Assembly (NCBI RefSeq): GCF_017498545.1 | Contig: NZ_CP071793.1 | Span: 8,860,256 to 8,924,255 of the forward strand | Direction of reading: 5' to 3' | Length of the DNA: 64,000 nucleotides | From: Sulfidibacter corallicola | GTDB lineage: Bacteria; Acidobacteriota; Holophagae; Acanthopleuribacterales; Acanthopleuribacteraceae | Shown here: positions 26,867 to 35,515 of the stretch, piece after piece | How the letters are laid out: every line of letters starts with the position of its first letter | How positions within the stretch are numbered: position 1 is the stretch's first letter | Position numbers and translations under genes: made by a program | The notes under the pieces: generated by a model | Database searches by the model: none | Seen by the model: the letters and a program-made list of their open reading frames with translations, nothing else | Told to the model about the DNA's origin: nothing

Positions 26867-28342
26867 TCACTCTTCGGCCGGCTTGTCTTCGGTTTCTTGC
26901 TCTTTTGCCGCAGGGGTTTCCGCCTCCGCGAGACGAAACACGCGCTTGAACGTCAGTTGACCTTTTTGAACCAGGAGGTTCAGGCCGGCACGAATGACCG
27001 GTTCCGGGACATCCAGCGCCTCGGCCAACACCTGAGCCTCGATTTCGAAATGGTCCGCTTCCGCCTGTTTGGCCCGCAAAGTCTCGAGCAGGCGTTCGAG
27101 CAATTCCGCCGGTACCTCTTCCCTGCCCTGGGCGCGCTTCCCGGGTCTGACAAATTGTTCATGCGCAATCTCTTCAGGAAGAAAAATCTGACTTTTCTCA
27201 GGGTGTTTATGTGAATAAACATAACCCACACCATGACCTAAATCTTTGGCTCCCTTGTAGTGGCTGTCGCGCAAATGAGGCGGTATGGGATCCAGTCTTC
27301 GGTTGCGAATCAGGGTTGCCGCTTTGCCCAAAGCTTCCACCGCTTCGTTGGACTTGGGCGCCCGAGCCACGTACAACGCGGCCTGAGCCAGCGGAATACG
27401 CCCTTCGGGCAGGCCCAGGACCTGTACCGCACGAAAGGCGTGACCGGCAACCACCAAGGCCTGGGGGTCCGCGTTGCCCACATCCTCGGCTGCGGTCACC
27501 AACAGGCGACGGGCGACAAACAAAGGATCTTCGCCGCTTTCCAGAAAACGGACCAGGTAATAGATCGCCGCGTTGGCATCCGATCCTCGCAGGGATTTTT
27601 GAAACGCACTCGCCAGATCGTAGTGATTGTCACCTTTGCGATCGCCGGATACCTGGGTTTGCCTGAGGCACAGGGTGACATGATCGAGCGTGATGATCTC
27701 GTCGGTGGCCCGAGCGATCATCGACGCGCTCTCCAAAACGGTGAAAGCCAGCCGTAAATCGCCCCCGGTCCGCGTCGCAACCCACTGGAGGGCTTCGGGG
27801 TCGGCTTCCAGGCCAAGGGCCGCTACGGCGCCCTGCATGCCTTCGAGAATCGTGTCCGGACCTAGGGGCTCGAGTTGAATGAGCTGCACGCGGGACCGCA
27901 ACGCCTGATTCAGGCTGAAGTAGGGGTTTTCGGTGGTGGACCCGGCCAGCACGAAGGTGCCGGCTTCCAGGATAGGCAACAGTACGTCCTGCTGACCCTT
28001 GTTCAGGCGATGAATTTCATCGATAAAAACCAGGGTTCGGCGCTCGTATTGTTGCCAGCCGTTGCGCGCCTCGGCCGCCAACTCGCGAATATCCTTGACC
28101 GATGCCGAGGAAGCGTTGATCGAACGCCCCTCCCAATCCAACAGCGAAGCCAGAAGCCGGCTCATGGTGGTCTTGCCGGTGCCGGGTGGCCCCCAAAACA
28201 CGATGTGGGGCATGGTTCCCCGTGCCAGAAAGGCTTCGAGCATGGAAACCGCACGCGACTGACCCAGGACCTGATCCAGAGATTTGGGGCGCAGGCGCTC
28301 CGCTAACGGCGCGGGCGGCGTGGATTCGCCAAACAGGCTCAC
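26867..28342 (-). CDS. rarA: Replication-associated recombination ATPase RarA/MgsA, with C-terminal extension
   Basis: This 491-residue AAA+ clamp-loader-like ATPase acts at stalled replication forks. Walker A is GPPGTGKTT (about residue 51), Walker B FIDEIHRLNK, sensor 1 GSTTENPYFSLN, and sensor 2 lies in GGDLR. The RarA C-terminal tetramerisation helices follow (YDLASAFQKSLRGSDANAA) and the hallmark YKGAKDLGHGVGYVYSHKHP. The family normally ends soon after this; here about 90 further residues (from EEIAHEQFV) form a helical, possibly winged-helix tail ending in a Glu-rich stretch. Start GTG 28342 overlaps the stop of the upstream GHMP kinase by four bases (GTGA), so translation is coupled. 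Confidence 0.95.
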   Translation of the reverse strand: MSLFGESTPPAPLAERLRPKSLDQVLGQSRAVSMLEAFLARGTMPHIVFWGPPGTGKTTMSRLLASLLDWEGRSINASSASVKDIRELAAEARNGWQQYERRTLVFIDEIHRLNKGQQDVLLPILEAGTFVLAGSTTENPYFSLNQALRSRVQLIQLEPLGPDTILEGMQGAVAALGLEADPEALQWVATRTGGDLRLAFTVLESASMIARATDEIITLDHVTLCLRQTQVSGDRKGDNHYDLASAFQKSLRGSDANAAIYYLVRFLESGEDPLFVARRLLVTAAEDVGNADPQALVVAGHAFRAVQVLGLPEGRIPLAQAALYVARAPKSNEAVEALGKAATLIRNRRLDPIPPHLRDSHYKGAKDLGHGVGYVYSHKHPEKSQIFLPEEIAHEQFVRPGKRAQGREEVPAELLERLLETLRAKQAEADHFEIEAQVLAEALDVPEPVIRAGLNLLVQKGQLTFKRVFRLAEAETPAAKEQETEDKPAEE

Positions 28343-29289
28343 GGATCGACTCGCTCACAACCTCGCATATCCGGCTTTACTTCGAAGACTTGGAGGTTGT
28401 TTTCCAAAGCGGTGCTTTTTATTTCGTCGAGATCGTAATCGGGACCGTAGGCCAGCATGCAACCACCGCCCCCGGCGCCACAAGCCTTGCAGGCGAGCGC
28501 ATCTTTGAAGCGTGTCGCGAATGCGGCCATATCCTCGGTCAGGATCTGTGGGCACAGCTCCTGGCGGAGCGCGGCTTCGCGCTGCATGCAGGCAAAGAAA
28601 TCGCGAGCGTCGCCCGACAGGAGAACCGATTCCAGATCGTGCGCATTGTCGGCCAATGCGTGCAGGGTGCGCAGCGTTCGCGCCTCGCCTTCGCAGGCCG
28701 CCTTGACCACCGCCCAATTGTTGATCCCCGAGTGATGCTGAATCGGCGAATAGGCCAGGATCAAAGGGCGTTCCGTGAGGAATGCGGGCACGGGGAGCGC
28801 CTGACGGGTAGGCATCCCCAATTCATAACTGATCGAACTCAAACCGCCGTGAATGGCGCCGATGGCGTCCTGGGTCCCGGCAGGCTTACCCAGCAGGCGG
28901 TGTTCTAGAACAGTCACCCACTTCAAGACTTTATGTTTATCGAACGAATGGTCGTTTTCAAGACTTTGGACGAGGTTGACCAGCGCCACGAGCAGGCTCG
29001 AACTGCCCCCCAAGCCGGAGGCCCTGGGAATATCGCTGGTCACGCGGAGGCCGAGAGCCTCCGGCGCCCCGAAATAGGCAAAGGCCTTCTCGTACAGCGG
29101 CATGCTGGCAAAAGGTTGCGGTTTGCCTTCGTCGAGGGCGACCCCTTCCCATTCACGCGTGGCTTCGATGGTCACGCGTAAATCGATGGCGAGGTTCAAG
29201 GTCTTGGCGTGTTCGACCAAAAAACACAAAGGGGGAACATCCAGCGTTCCCCCGGCGAGATCGATGCGCGCAGGTGCGCTGAACTTCAT
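28339..29289 (-). CDS. GHMP-family sugar/isoprenoid kinase
   Basis: This 316-residue ATP-dependent small-molecule kinase starts with MKFSAPARIDLAGGTLDVPP, resembling the opening of heptose-7-phosphate, fucose and galactokinase-type members. Its phosphate loop is SDIPRASGLGGSSSLLVALV (about residues 85-104), and the C-terminal motif is ACGAGGGGCMLAYGP. The substrate is uncertain: the N-terminal DLAGGTLD pattern favours sugar kinases such as D-glycero-D-manno-heptose 7-phosphate kinase over mevalonate kinase. Start ATG 29289 overlaps the upstream amidohydrolase stop (ATGA), and its own stop overlaps the rarA start, giving a tightly coupled three-gene operon. Confidence 0.88.
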   Translation of the reverse strand: MKFSAPARIDLAGGTLDVPPLCFLVEHAKTLNLAIDLRVTIEATREWEGVALDEGKPQPFASMPLYEKAFAYFGAPEALGLRVTSDIPRASGLGGSSSLLVALVNLVQSLENDHSFDKHKVLKWVTVLEHRLLGKPAGTQDAIGAIHGGLSSISYELGMPTRQALPVPAFLTERPLILAYSPIQHHSGINNWAVVKAACEGEARTLRTLHALADNAHDLESVLLSGDARDFFACMQREAALRQELCPQILTEDMAAFATRFKDALACKACGAGGGGCMLAYGPDYDLDEIKSTALENNLQVFEVKPDMRGCERVDP

Positions 29290-30506
29290 AGATCCAAAGC
29301 TCCGGAACAAAAGGATTTGGCGTAGGTGTAAAACATGCGGGCCCCTACTTCGAGCGCCGCTTCGGAGGGTTTGTAATGCGGCGAGTGAATGTTGGCGCAT
29401 TCATCCTGGTCGCACACGCCCAAAAAGAAGTAGACGCCGGGGATTTTCTCGGCGTAGTAGGCGAAGTCTTCGGCGGCGAGAACCGGCTGGACCGGTGTGG
29501 TCTGGAACCCCGAATCTTGAAGCGCGGCAACCGCGTGTCGGGTCCACTTTGGGTGATTCTGCGTCGAGGGGCACATGGTCTCGTTTTCGAACTTGTACTC
29601 GGCGCCGTGTGCTTCGGTGATGCCGGCGATGATTTGATCCAGAAGCTGGGGAATGCGATCTCCCGTCTCCACGTCGAGTGTGCGAATGGTGCCACTCAGG
29701 CGTGCCTCGTCGGGAATGATGTTGAAGCGCTGGCCGGCGAGGAATTCACCGAACGAGACCACGACGGGATCGCGCGAGTCGGTACGGCGACTGACGATGC
29801 TCTGGGCCTGGGTCACGATCGCCGAGGCGATGTAGATGGGATCGATACCCGCTTCAGGGGTGGAGCCATGGGCCTGCTTGCCGCGCACGGTGAGGAAGAA
29901 CCGATCGGCGCGAGCCATGATGCCGCCCGAACGATAGCCGACATGGCCCACGGGGAGATTGCCCATGGTGTGCAATCCGAAGATAACGTCGGGGACGGGG
30001 TCGCTGAGTGCGCCGTCGGCGATCATCAGCGAGGCGCCTCCCTCCTCGCCCGGTGGCGGGCCCTCTTCGGCGGGCTGAAACAGAAAGACGAAGGTACCGG
30101 TGAGGTCCGGATCGTTTTTGATGGACAGCATGGCGCCGAACAGGATGGCGGTGTGCATGTCGTGACCGCAGGCGTGCATCACGCCTTCGTTCTGCGAGGA
30201 AAAGGGCAAACCGGTCTGCTCGGTCACGGGCAGGGCGTCGATATCCGCGCGGAAGGCCAGCGTCCGCCCCGGTTTCCCTGTGTCGTACACGACCCTCAAT
30301 CCGGTTTTCGCGTGGACCGTGATCCGATCGAAGCCGGCGGCAGCGATCTTTTCTTTCAAATACGCTTGCGTCTCGAACTCGCGATTACTGAGTTCCGGGT
30401 GGCGGTGGAGGTGCCGTCTCACGGCCAACATTTCCTCCTGGACTGACCGATCGATGGTCAGGTCGGCGCCCAGGACTACAAACCAACACATTAACCCAAT
30501 CAACAA
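29286..30506 (-). CDS. M20-family amidohydrolase (aminoacylase / hippurate-hydrolase type), exported
   Basis: This 406-residue zinc- or manganese-dependent amidohydrolase cleaves N-acyl amino acids or similar conjugates. Metal-site motifs: ACGHDMHTAILFG, FQPAEEGPPPGEEGG, and the late His in ANIHSPHY. The dimerisation insert GKQAHGSTPEAGIDPI is intact. An N-terminal hydrophobic run (LIGLMCWFVVLGA) suggests export, unlike most cytoplasmic homologues. Start is TTG 30506, supported by GGAG seven bases upstream; the next Met would cut the signal. It heads the operon M20 - GHMP kinase - rarA. The biochemical link among the three products is not obvious. Confidence 0.92.
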   Translation of the reverse strand: MLIGLMCWFVVLGADLTIDRSVQEEMLAVRRHLHRHPELSNREFETQAYLKEKIAAAGFDRITVHAKTGLRVVYDTGKPGRTLAFRADIDALPVTEQTGLPFSSQNEGVMHACGHDMHTAILFGAMLSIKNDPDLTGTFVFLFQPAEEGPPPGEEGGASLMIADGALSDPVPDVIFGLHTMGNLPVGHVGYRSGGIMARADRFFLTVRGKQAHGSTPEAGIDPIYIASAIVTQAQSIVSRRTDSRDPVVVSFGEFLAGQRFNIIPDEARLSGTIRTLDVETGDRIPQLLDQIIAGITEAHGAEYKFENETMCPSTQNHPKWTRHAVAALQDSGFQTTPVQPVLAAEDFAYYAEKIPGVYFFLGVCDQDECANIHSPHYKPSEAALEVGARMFYTYAKSFCSGALDL

Positions 30507-31389
30507 TGGATAACTCCGACGCTTCGTGGCGCATGGTAGATACCGTTTTCGGACGTATTGCCGGTTGGCAATCTAACACGATTCTCGCTTCATTGCGAGA
30601 GGTTATCGCGCCGCGGCAATCTTACGGTGTCGCGCATGATTCGGCGTGGTTTTCGGTTCGGATCGGGCGCGCTTCAAACTGAAAAAGTTCACCACAGAGT
30701 CGCCGGCCACCGGGTTTCAAGTGGGTAACTAATCGAAGCGAATCGTTTGGGAGTTCCCGCATTTGTGAGAGGGGCGTCGTTGCAGTAAGTGCCGGGCCAT
30801 ACCGGCCGTACCCACCCAGGGCGCCGGGCCGACATTCATTGACGAACTCCCCGAACATCCGCCCTTTTAGGTTTATCTTCAGGTTTTACATTATATAGAG
30901 CCAGGAACCAGGGGGCATCCACAGCTCGATTTCGAGACAGAAACAGCGCACCTGGGTTCTGGCGAAGGGCCATGGGTCGTTCATCCGAAAAAATCAGCAG
31001 GAACCCATGAACATCGGAACCCAGGAAAGGATCCGCATTTGATGACACACCATGGTCCTGCTTTTCCTGGTTTCCATCATTCCAGCCTTCCTGATCAAGA
31101 TTTGACGACGGCAAGACCCAGCTCAGGTAGAATGCACCACTTTGTTACATAAGAGCCAGGAACCAGGGGGCATCCCCAGCTCGATTTCGAGAAAGAAACA
31201 CCTCACTCGGTTTCAGCGAAGGGCCATGGGCCATTTGTCGAAAAATTAAACCTGGAACCCATGAATATCGGAAATCAGGAAAGAAACATCATGTAGGCTG
31301 CAGACGACGAAGTTCTTCTCCTGGTTTTTGAATTTCCTGGTTTCTTGATTTTCGTCGACGGCAAGACGGATCCCCGGTCGAGAACCAAT
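30507..31389. repeat. Gap with a diverged 206-bp element copy and a duplicated 230-bp block
   Basis: About 30691-30892 is a diverged copy of the 206-bp element (GTAACTAATCGAAGCGAATC, GGGAGTTCCCGCATTTGTG). Then a block beginning AGAGCCAGGAACCAGGGGGC at 30897 is repeated at 31147, each copy ending near GACGGCAAGAC (31106 and 31355). No gene was identified. The hairpin TCTCGC/GCGAGA at about 30590 is a minor feature. Confidence 0.7.
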
Positions 31390-31929
31390 TCAGTCTTCTG
31401 CGGTGTCCGGGCGCGTTTCCCGGTCGCCGGCATCGGTCAAACGGAAGACGCCCCATTGAAGCCGTTCGACCTTGTCGGTCTTGTTGGCCAGGTCGCGCAC
31501 GATCTGACCCAAGTGGTTCATGTCGGCCTCGGGAAACAGCTCTCGATAACAACGGGTGATGTCGTCCAGGCGTGGGTTTTCGATACCGCGCCGCTTGAGC
31601 GTGGCGAGCGTGTCCAGCACAAGCTGTCTGCGATTGACCTGACCTCGATAAGTGCGCCGCTGGGTGCCCGCTCGCTGAGGCGTGACCTTGGGCGTGGGGT
31701 TCTCGTTGCCCGGTGCCGTCGGGGTGCGAGGTGCCGATTTCTCGGCTGGCGGCTTCGTTTCGGTCGTCGCCTCGGAACGGGGCTGCACGGACGGAGGCTC
31801 GGCGCGCGTCACTGCCGGCGTCAGATCCTGTCCCTGCCGAGCGAGCAGCATCAACAGCCTGGCGCATTCCTCCGCACCAGCCTCGATTTCAAGATTGGGA
31901 ATGTGATCGTAGGCGATCTTGATCTTCAT
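31390..31929 (-). CDS. Small two-domain protein with Pro/Thr-rich linker, unknown function
   Basis: This 179-residue protein was not recognised. An N-terminal segment (about 1-35, KIKIAYDHIPNLEIEAGAEE) is followed by a low-complexity Pro/Thr/Lys/Glu linker (about 40-95). A basic C-terminal domain (about 96-165) has the look of a winged helix (QLVLDTLATLKRRGIENPRL, DDITRCYRELFPEADMNHLG). An HTH-like role in DNA or protein binding is inference. Start ATG 31929 lacks a clear ribosome site, a point against high certainty; another minus-strand frame overlaps it (31289-31867) but shows no domain-like pattern. It stands alone between repeats and the exporter operon. Confidence 0.6.
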   Translation of the reverse strand: MKIKIAYDHIPNLEIEAGAEECARLLMLLARQGQDLTPAVTRAEPPSVQPRSEATTETKPPAEKSAPRTPTAPGNENPTPKVTPQRAGTQRRTYRGQVNRRQLVLDTLATLKRRGIENPRLDDITRCYRELFPEADMNHLGQIVRDLANKTDKVERLQWGVFRLTDAGDRETRPDTAED

Positions 31930-32340
31930 GCCCGCATGGTACCTGTTTTTGTATTGAAGATCAAGATCCGAGAGGGTTAACGAAATCAGATACTAAGACT
32001 TGTGCATCAACTGATTGTCTTAATCAAGCCTGCGTCTTGTTTTTGTCTCAGATCTATTGTCTTGAAATCAACACAGAGCAAACCCCATCACTCCGAATGA
32101 ACCGTCTCCCCCGCGAAACCCACCCGGAAACGTAAATCGGATCACCACAGTGATTGCCAGCATTCGGACTTTCATGTAACATATTCATTTTCTCGGACTT
32201 TTCATCTTCTTGTCTCCCTCCCCTCCCCCGGAGATGTGGTCGCACATGCGCCCTTCCCGCCCTGTTCGCCTTTGGAGCCCTTCCATCCGGTTGGGATTCC
32301 TTCGCTTAATAAAATTCCATCCACGATTGCGTATTCATCC
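31930..32340. other. AT-richer intergenic region upstream of the ABC exporter
   Basis: No gene was identified. The stretch 31985-32070 has several GTCTTR motifs (ATTGTCTTAATCAAG, ATTGTCTTGAAATC) like those at 13190-13225. It presumably holds the promoter of the exporter gene, whose ATG at 32341 has only weak ribosome-site sequence. Confidence 0.4.
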
Positions 32341-34068
32341 ATGAAACTCTTACAACTTTTCCGAAAGGAAGCTGACTCCTCCGGAACGCCGCTCATCGTC
32401 ATGACCATTCTCTCCGGTCTCGCCAACGCCGGCATTCTCGCGGTCATCAACTCCGCCGCCGATCAGGCGCTCGATAGCGGTGCGGCCAGCTTCCGCATGC
32501 TCGCGATTTTCCTGCTTGCCATCTGCGTCTTCTTCATTTCGAAGAAATATGCGCTGTTGGAAACGGCCGTGTTGGTCCAGAAGGTGATCGAGAACATTCG
32601 CGCCCGCATCATCAATAAAATTAGAGCCGCCGATCTGCGTACGATCGAAACCCTGGGCGAAAGCGAGATCTACAACCGACTGACGCAGGACGCCCAAACG
32701 ATCTCCAGCGGAGCGCCCATGATCGTGAACGCGCTGCAGTCGGCGGTCATGCTTTTCTTCTGCGTGCTCTACCTGATCGCCCTCTCGAAGTTGGCCTTTC
32801 TGATCACGGTGGGCATGATCGTGGCCGCGATCTTCGTCTACTTTTCCAACCAACGCGAGGTGACGCGCAACATCGCGTTGGCGACCGATCAGGAGACGGA
32901 ATTTTTTTCTTCGCTGAACAACGTCCTTCAAGGCTCCAAGGAACTCAAGGTCAACCAGAGCCGCAACGACGATCTGTACAATAATTACGTGCTTCGCATT
33001 CTCTCCAAGACGAAGGACCTGAAGATCGTCTCGGAAAAACTGCTGCTCTCCAATTTCATGTTCACCCAGGCGTTCTACTACGTGTTGCTGGCCGTGATCG
33101 TGTTCTTGCTTCCCAAGTTGGGGCACATCAGCGGAGATGTCATCACCAAGACGACGGCGGCCATACTGTTCATCGTCGGTCCCCTGGAAATGCTGGTCGC
33201 CGCGATTCCCAGCCTGGCCAGAACCAACGTCTCGATCGACAACATCGAGGACCTGGAACGGAAACTCGACAAGTACACCCGCCGCGACGCGCCGGTGGAG
33301 CAACACGTCACCGAACGGCTGGCACGTTTCGAAACGATCGATCTGTGCAATCTCGTCTTCAGCTATGGCCACCAGAAGGGGCGCGACACCTTCACCCTCG
33401 GCCCGGTGGATCTGACGATCCACGCCGGCGAGGTGCTGTTCATCATCGGCGGTAATGGCAGCGGGAAATCCACGGTGATGAAGCTGCTGACGGGGCTGTA
33501 CTACCCCGATTCCGGCTCGGTCCTCGTCGATGGCGAACCCATCGACGAGAACAACTACCAATCCTACCGGGAACTGTTCTCCATCATCTTTACCGATTTC
33601 CACCTGTTCGATCGCTTCTACGGCCTGCAGGACGTGGAACCCCAACTGATTCACAATTTCATCAAGGAAATGCAGCTTTCGGGCGTGGTAGGCTACAAGT
33701 CCGGTCGCTTCACCAACCTGGATCTCTCCACGGGCCAACGCAAACGCTTGGCGATGATCAACTCGTTCCTCGAGGACAAGCCGGTCTGCATCTTCGACGA
33801 GTGGGCCGCGGACCAGGATCCGGGGTTCCGCCGTCACTTCTACGAGCACATGCTGCCCAAACTCAAACGCGAAGGGAAAACGATCGTGGCGGTGACCCAC
33901 GACGATCACTACTTCCACTGTGCGGATCGCGTGTTGAAGATGGACATGGGTAAGTTCGTGCTGTACCAGCCGGAACAGGCCGAAGTGCCCTTGACCCGTC
34001 ACAAGGTCAAATCGAGAAGAATGATTCCCATCGTCAGATCCATGACCCGAAAGAAAGTAGCGCCATGA
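32341..34068 (+). CDS. Cyclic-peptide-export type ABC transporter (SyrD/PvdE/YojI family), fused TMD-NBD
   Basis: This 575-residue half-transporter has six membrane helices in residues about 15-300 and a nucleotide-binding domain in about 335-560. Walker A is GGNGSGKSTVMKLLTGLYYP; the signature is LSTGQRKRLAMI; Walker B reads VCIFDEWAADQDPGFR; the H-loop is AVTHDD. The DEWAADQDP Walker B and LSTGQ signature mark the cyclic peptide or siderophore exporters such as SyrD, PvdE and YojI. It would pump a peptide or lipopeptide across the inner membrane. No NRPS or RiPP precursor is visible beside it. Its stop overlaps the band-7 gene start (ATGA), so the two are coupled. Confidence 0.94.
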   Translation: MKLLQLFRKEADSSGTPLIVMTILSGLANAGILAVINSAADQALDSGAASFRMLAIFLLAICVFFISKKYALLETAVLVQKVIENIRARIINKIRAADLRTIETLGESEIYNRLTQDAQTISSGAPMIVNALQSAVMLFFCVLYLIALSKLAFLITVGMIVAAIFVYFSNQREVTRNIALATDQETEFFSSLNNVLQGSKELKVNQSRNDDLYNNYVLRILSKTKDLKIVSEKLLLSNFMFTQAFYYVLLAVIVFLLPKLGHISGDVITKTTAAILFIVGPLEMLVAAIPSLARTNVSIDNIEDLERKLDKYTRRDAPVEQHVTERLARFETIDLCNLVFSYGHQKGRDTFTLGPVDLTIHAGEVLFIIGGNGSGKSTVMKLLTGLYYPDSGSVLVDGEPIDENNYQSYRELFSIIFTDFHLFDRFYGLQDVEPQLIHNFIKEMQLSGVVGYKSGRFTNLDLSTGQRKRLAMINSFLEDKPVCIFDEWAADQDPGFRRHFYEHMLPKLKREGKTIVAVTHDDHYFHCADRVLKMDMGKFVLYQPEQAEVPLTRHKVKSRRMIPIVRSMTRKKVAP

Positions 34069-35306
34069 AATCGAAAAAAGACACCTCACCCCAAGACGCC
34101 GAACCTCGCAAGGACGAACCGGGTTCCGAACCGCGACCGGACGAATCCGGAGCCGACCCATCTCCGAACGAAGCCGCCGCGGACACGGAACCCCATGCGG
34201 CGACCGGTGGCGGTGGCGGTTCGGACGACGGGAACGGCGGCAACGGCTCGGGCGGCGACGGTGACGGCGAGGAAGCCCCGAAGCCGCGCAAAGGACGGTT
34301 CGCGGCCGCGCGCGCGAAGATCGCGGAACGCGTCGCCAACGCACGCCACTACCTGCTGACCCATCGACGGGAAATCGCCATCGGCATCCTGTCGTTCATC
34401 CTGGCGTTGGTCATCCTTTGGCCGTACATCTTCATCGCGATCCACTCGGGCCAGGCCGGTGTCTACTACAGCCGTTTCTTCGGCGGCACTCGGGTGGACG
34501 AGCGCTACGACGAAGGAACCCATTTCATCTGGCCTTGGGACAAGCTGTACATCTACGACATCCGCATCCAGGAATCCAAGCAGGTCATCGAGGCCCTGGC
34601 GCGCAATGGTCTGACCATCAAGGTCCACATTTCGATTCGGTATCGCCCCATTCGCGAGCGGCTGGGTTACCTGCACAAGAATGTCGGCCCAAAATACCTG
34701 ACCAAGATCGTCGTGCCCGAGATCGAGATGGTGGTTCGCGAGACGGTCGGCCACTACTACCCCGAAGAAATCTACAGCACCAAGCGCGAACCGATCGAAA
34801 AGATCATTCGCAACTCCAAGGGCGAGGTCGGCTCGCGCTACATTCAGGTCGACGACGTCATCGTGCGTCGTATCGAGCTGCCGAAAATGATTCAGGACGC
34901 CATCCAGCGCAAGCTGCAGCAGGAGCAGGAGTCTCAGGAATACGTTTTCCGGTTGGAGAAGGAACGCCAAGAGGCGGAACGGAAGCGCATCGAGGCCCGA
35001 GGGGTCCGCGATTTCCAGGAGATCGTGTCGAGCGGTATCAGCGAGCACCTGCTGCGCTGGAAAGGGATCAAGGCCACGCTGGAATTGGCGAAATCGCCCA
35101 ATTCGAAGATCGTGGTCATCGGGAGCGGCAAGGACGGTCTACCACTGATCCTCAATACGGCCGAAATGGACAAGTACCTGGAGGAACACGTCCCCCCGAA
35201 AAAGGGCCACAACCCCAAGGGAACTCCGGTTTCGCCGACCGGCGATCCCCTACTGAACAACGACCCCAAGGAGGAAAACAAGCCGGCCAGCGAGGAATCG
35301 TTGTAA
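34065..35306 (+). CDS. Band 7 / SPFH (prohibitin-like) membrane protein
   Basis: This 413-residue protein has a long N-terminal low-complexity acidic/Gly region (about 1-75, including GGGGGSDDGNGGNGSGGDGD) and a basic stretch. One membrane helix (about 108-126, IAIGILSFILALVILWPYIF) precedes an SPFH domain (about 130-290) with EGTHFIWPWDKLYIYDIR, typical of prohibitins. A coiled coil follows (QRKLQQEQESQEYVF to EAERKRIEARG), and a charged tail ends the protein. SPFH proteins form ring or cage assemblies that organise membrane proteases and transporters. Its start overlaps the exporter stop by four bases (ATGA), suggesting that it scaffolds or quality-controls the exporter; this is inference. 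Confidence 0.92.
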   Translation: MKSKKDTSPQDAEPRKDEPGSEPRPDESGADPSPNEAAADTEPHAATGGGGGSDDGNGGNGSGGDGDGEEAPKPRKGRFAAARAKIAERVANARHYLLTHRREIAIGILSFILALVILWPYIFIAIHSGQAGVYYSRFFGGTRVDERYDEGTHFIWPWDKLYIYDIRIQESKQVIEALARNGLTIKVHISIRYRPIRERLGYLHKNVGPKYLTKIVVPEIEMVVRETVGHYYPEEIYSTKREPIEKIIRNSKGEVGSRYIQVDDVIVRRIELPKMIQDAIQRKLQQEQESQEYVFRLEKERQEAERKRIEARGVRDFQEIVSSGISEHLLRWKGIKATLELAKSPNSKIVVIGSGKDGLPLILNTAEMDKYLEEHVPPKKGHNPKGTPVSPTGDPLLNNDPKEENKPASEESL

Positions 35307-35515
35307 CATGACCCCGCGTCCACATGTGCCGGAGTGACGCGGCTCCCGAACCTGCCCATGGACCCACCCTCGCGATAAATCGCCGCCGATTGAAAGAGGC
35401 CCTCTCCGGCAACCTCTCGAGATTGACGAACCGCCAGCCTGGTGATAGCGTCGAGGCATTCCCGCAAAAAAATCGCGGCCCGCGCCATCACCGTTCATTT
35501 CACACGAGGTTGCCC

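Noticed and set aside
31289..31867. 192-codon minus-strand frame overlapping the small protein at 31390
   Set aside because: Low-complexity, Arg/His-rich shadow of the 31390-31929 frame, which has a more protein-like two-domain pattern.
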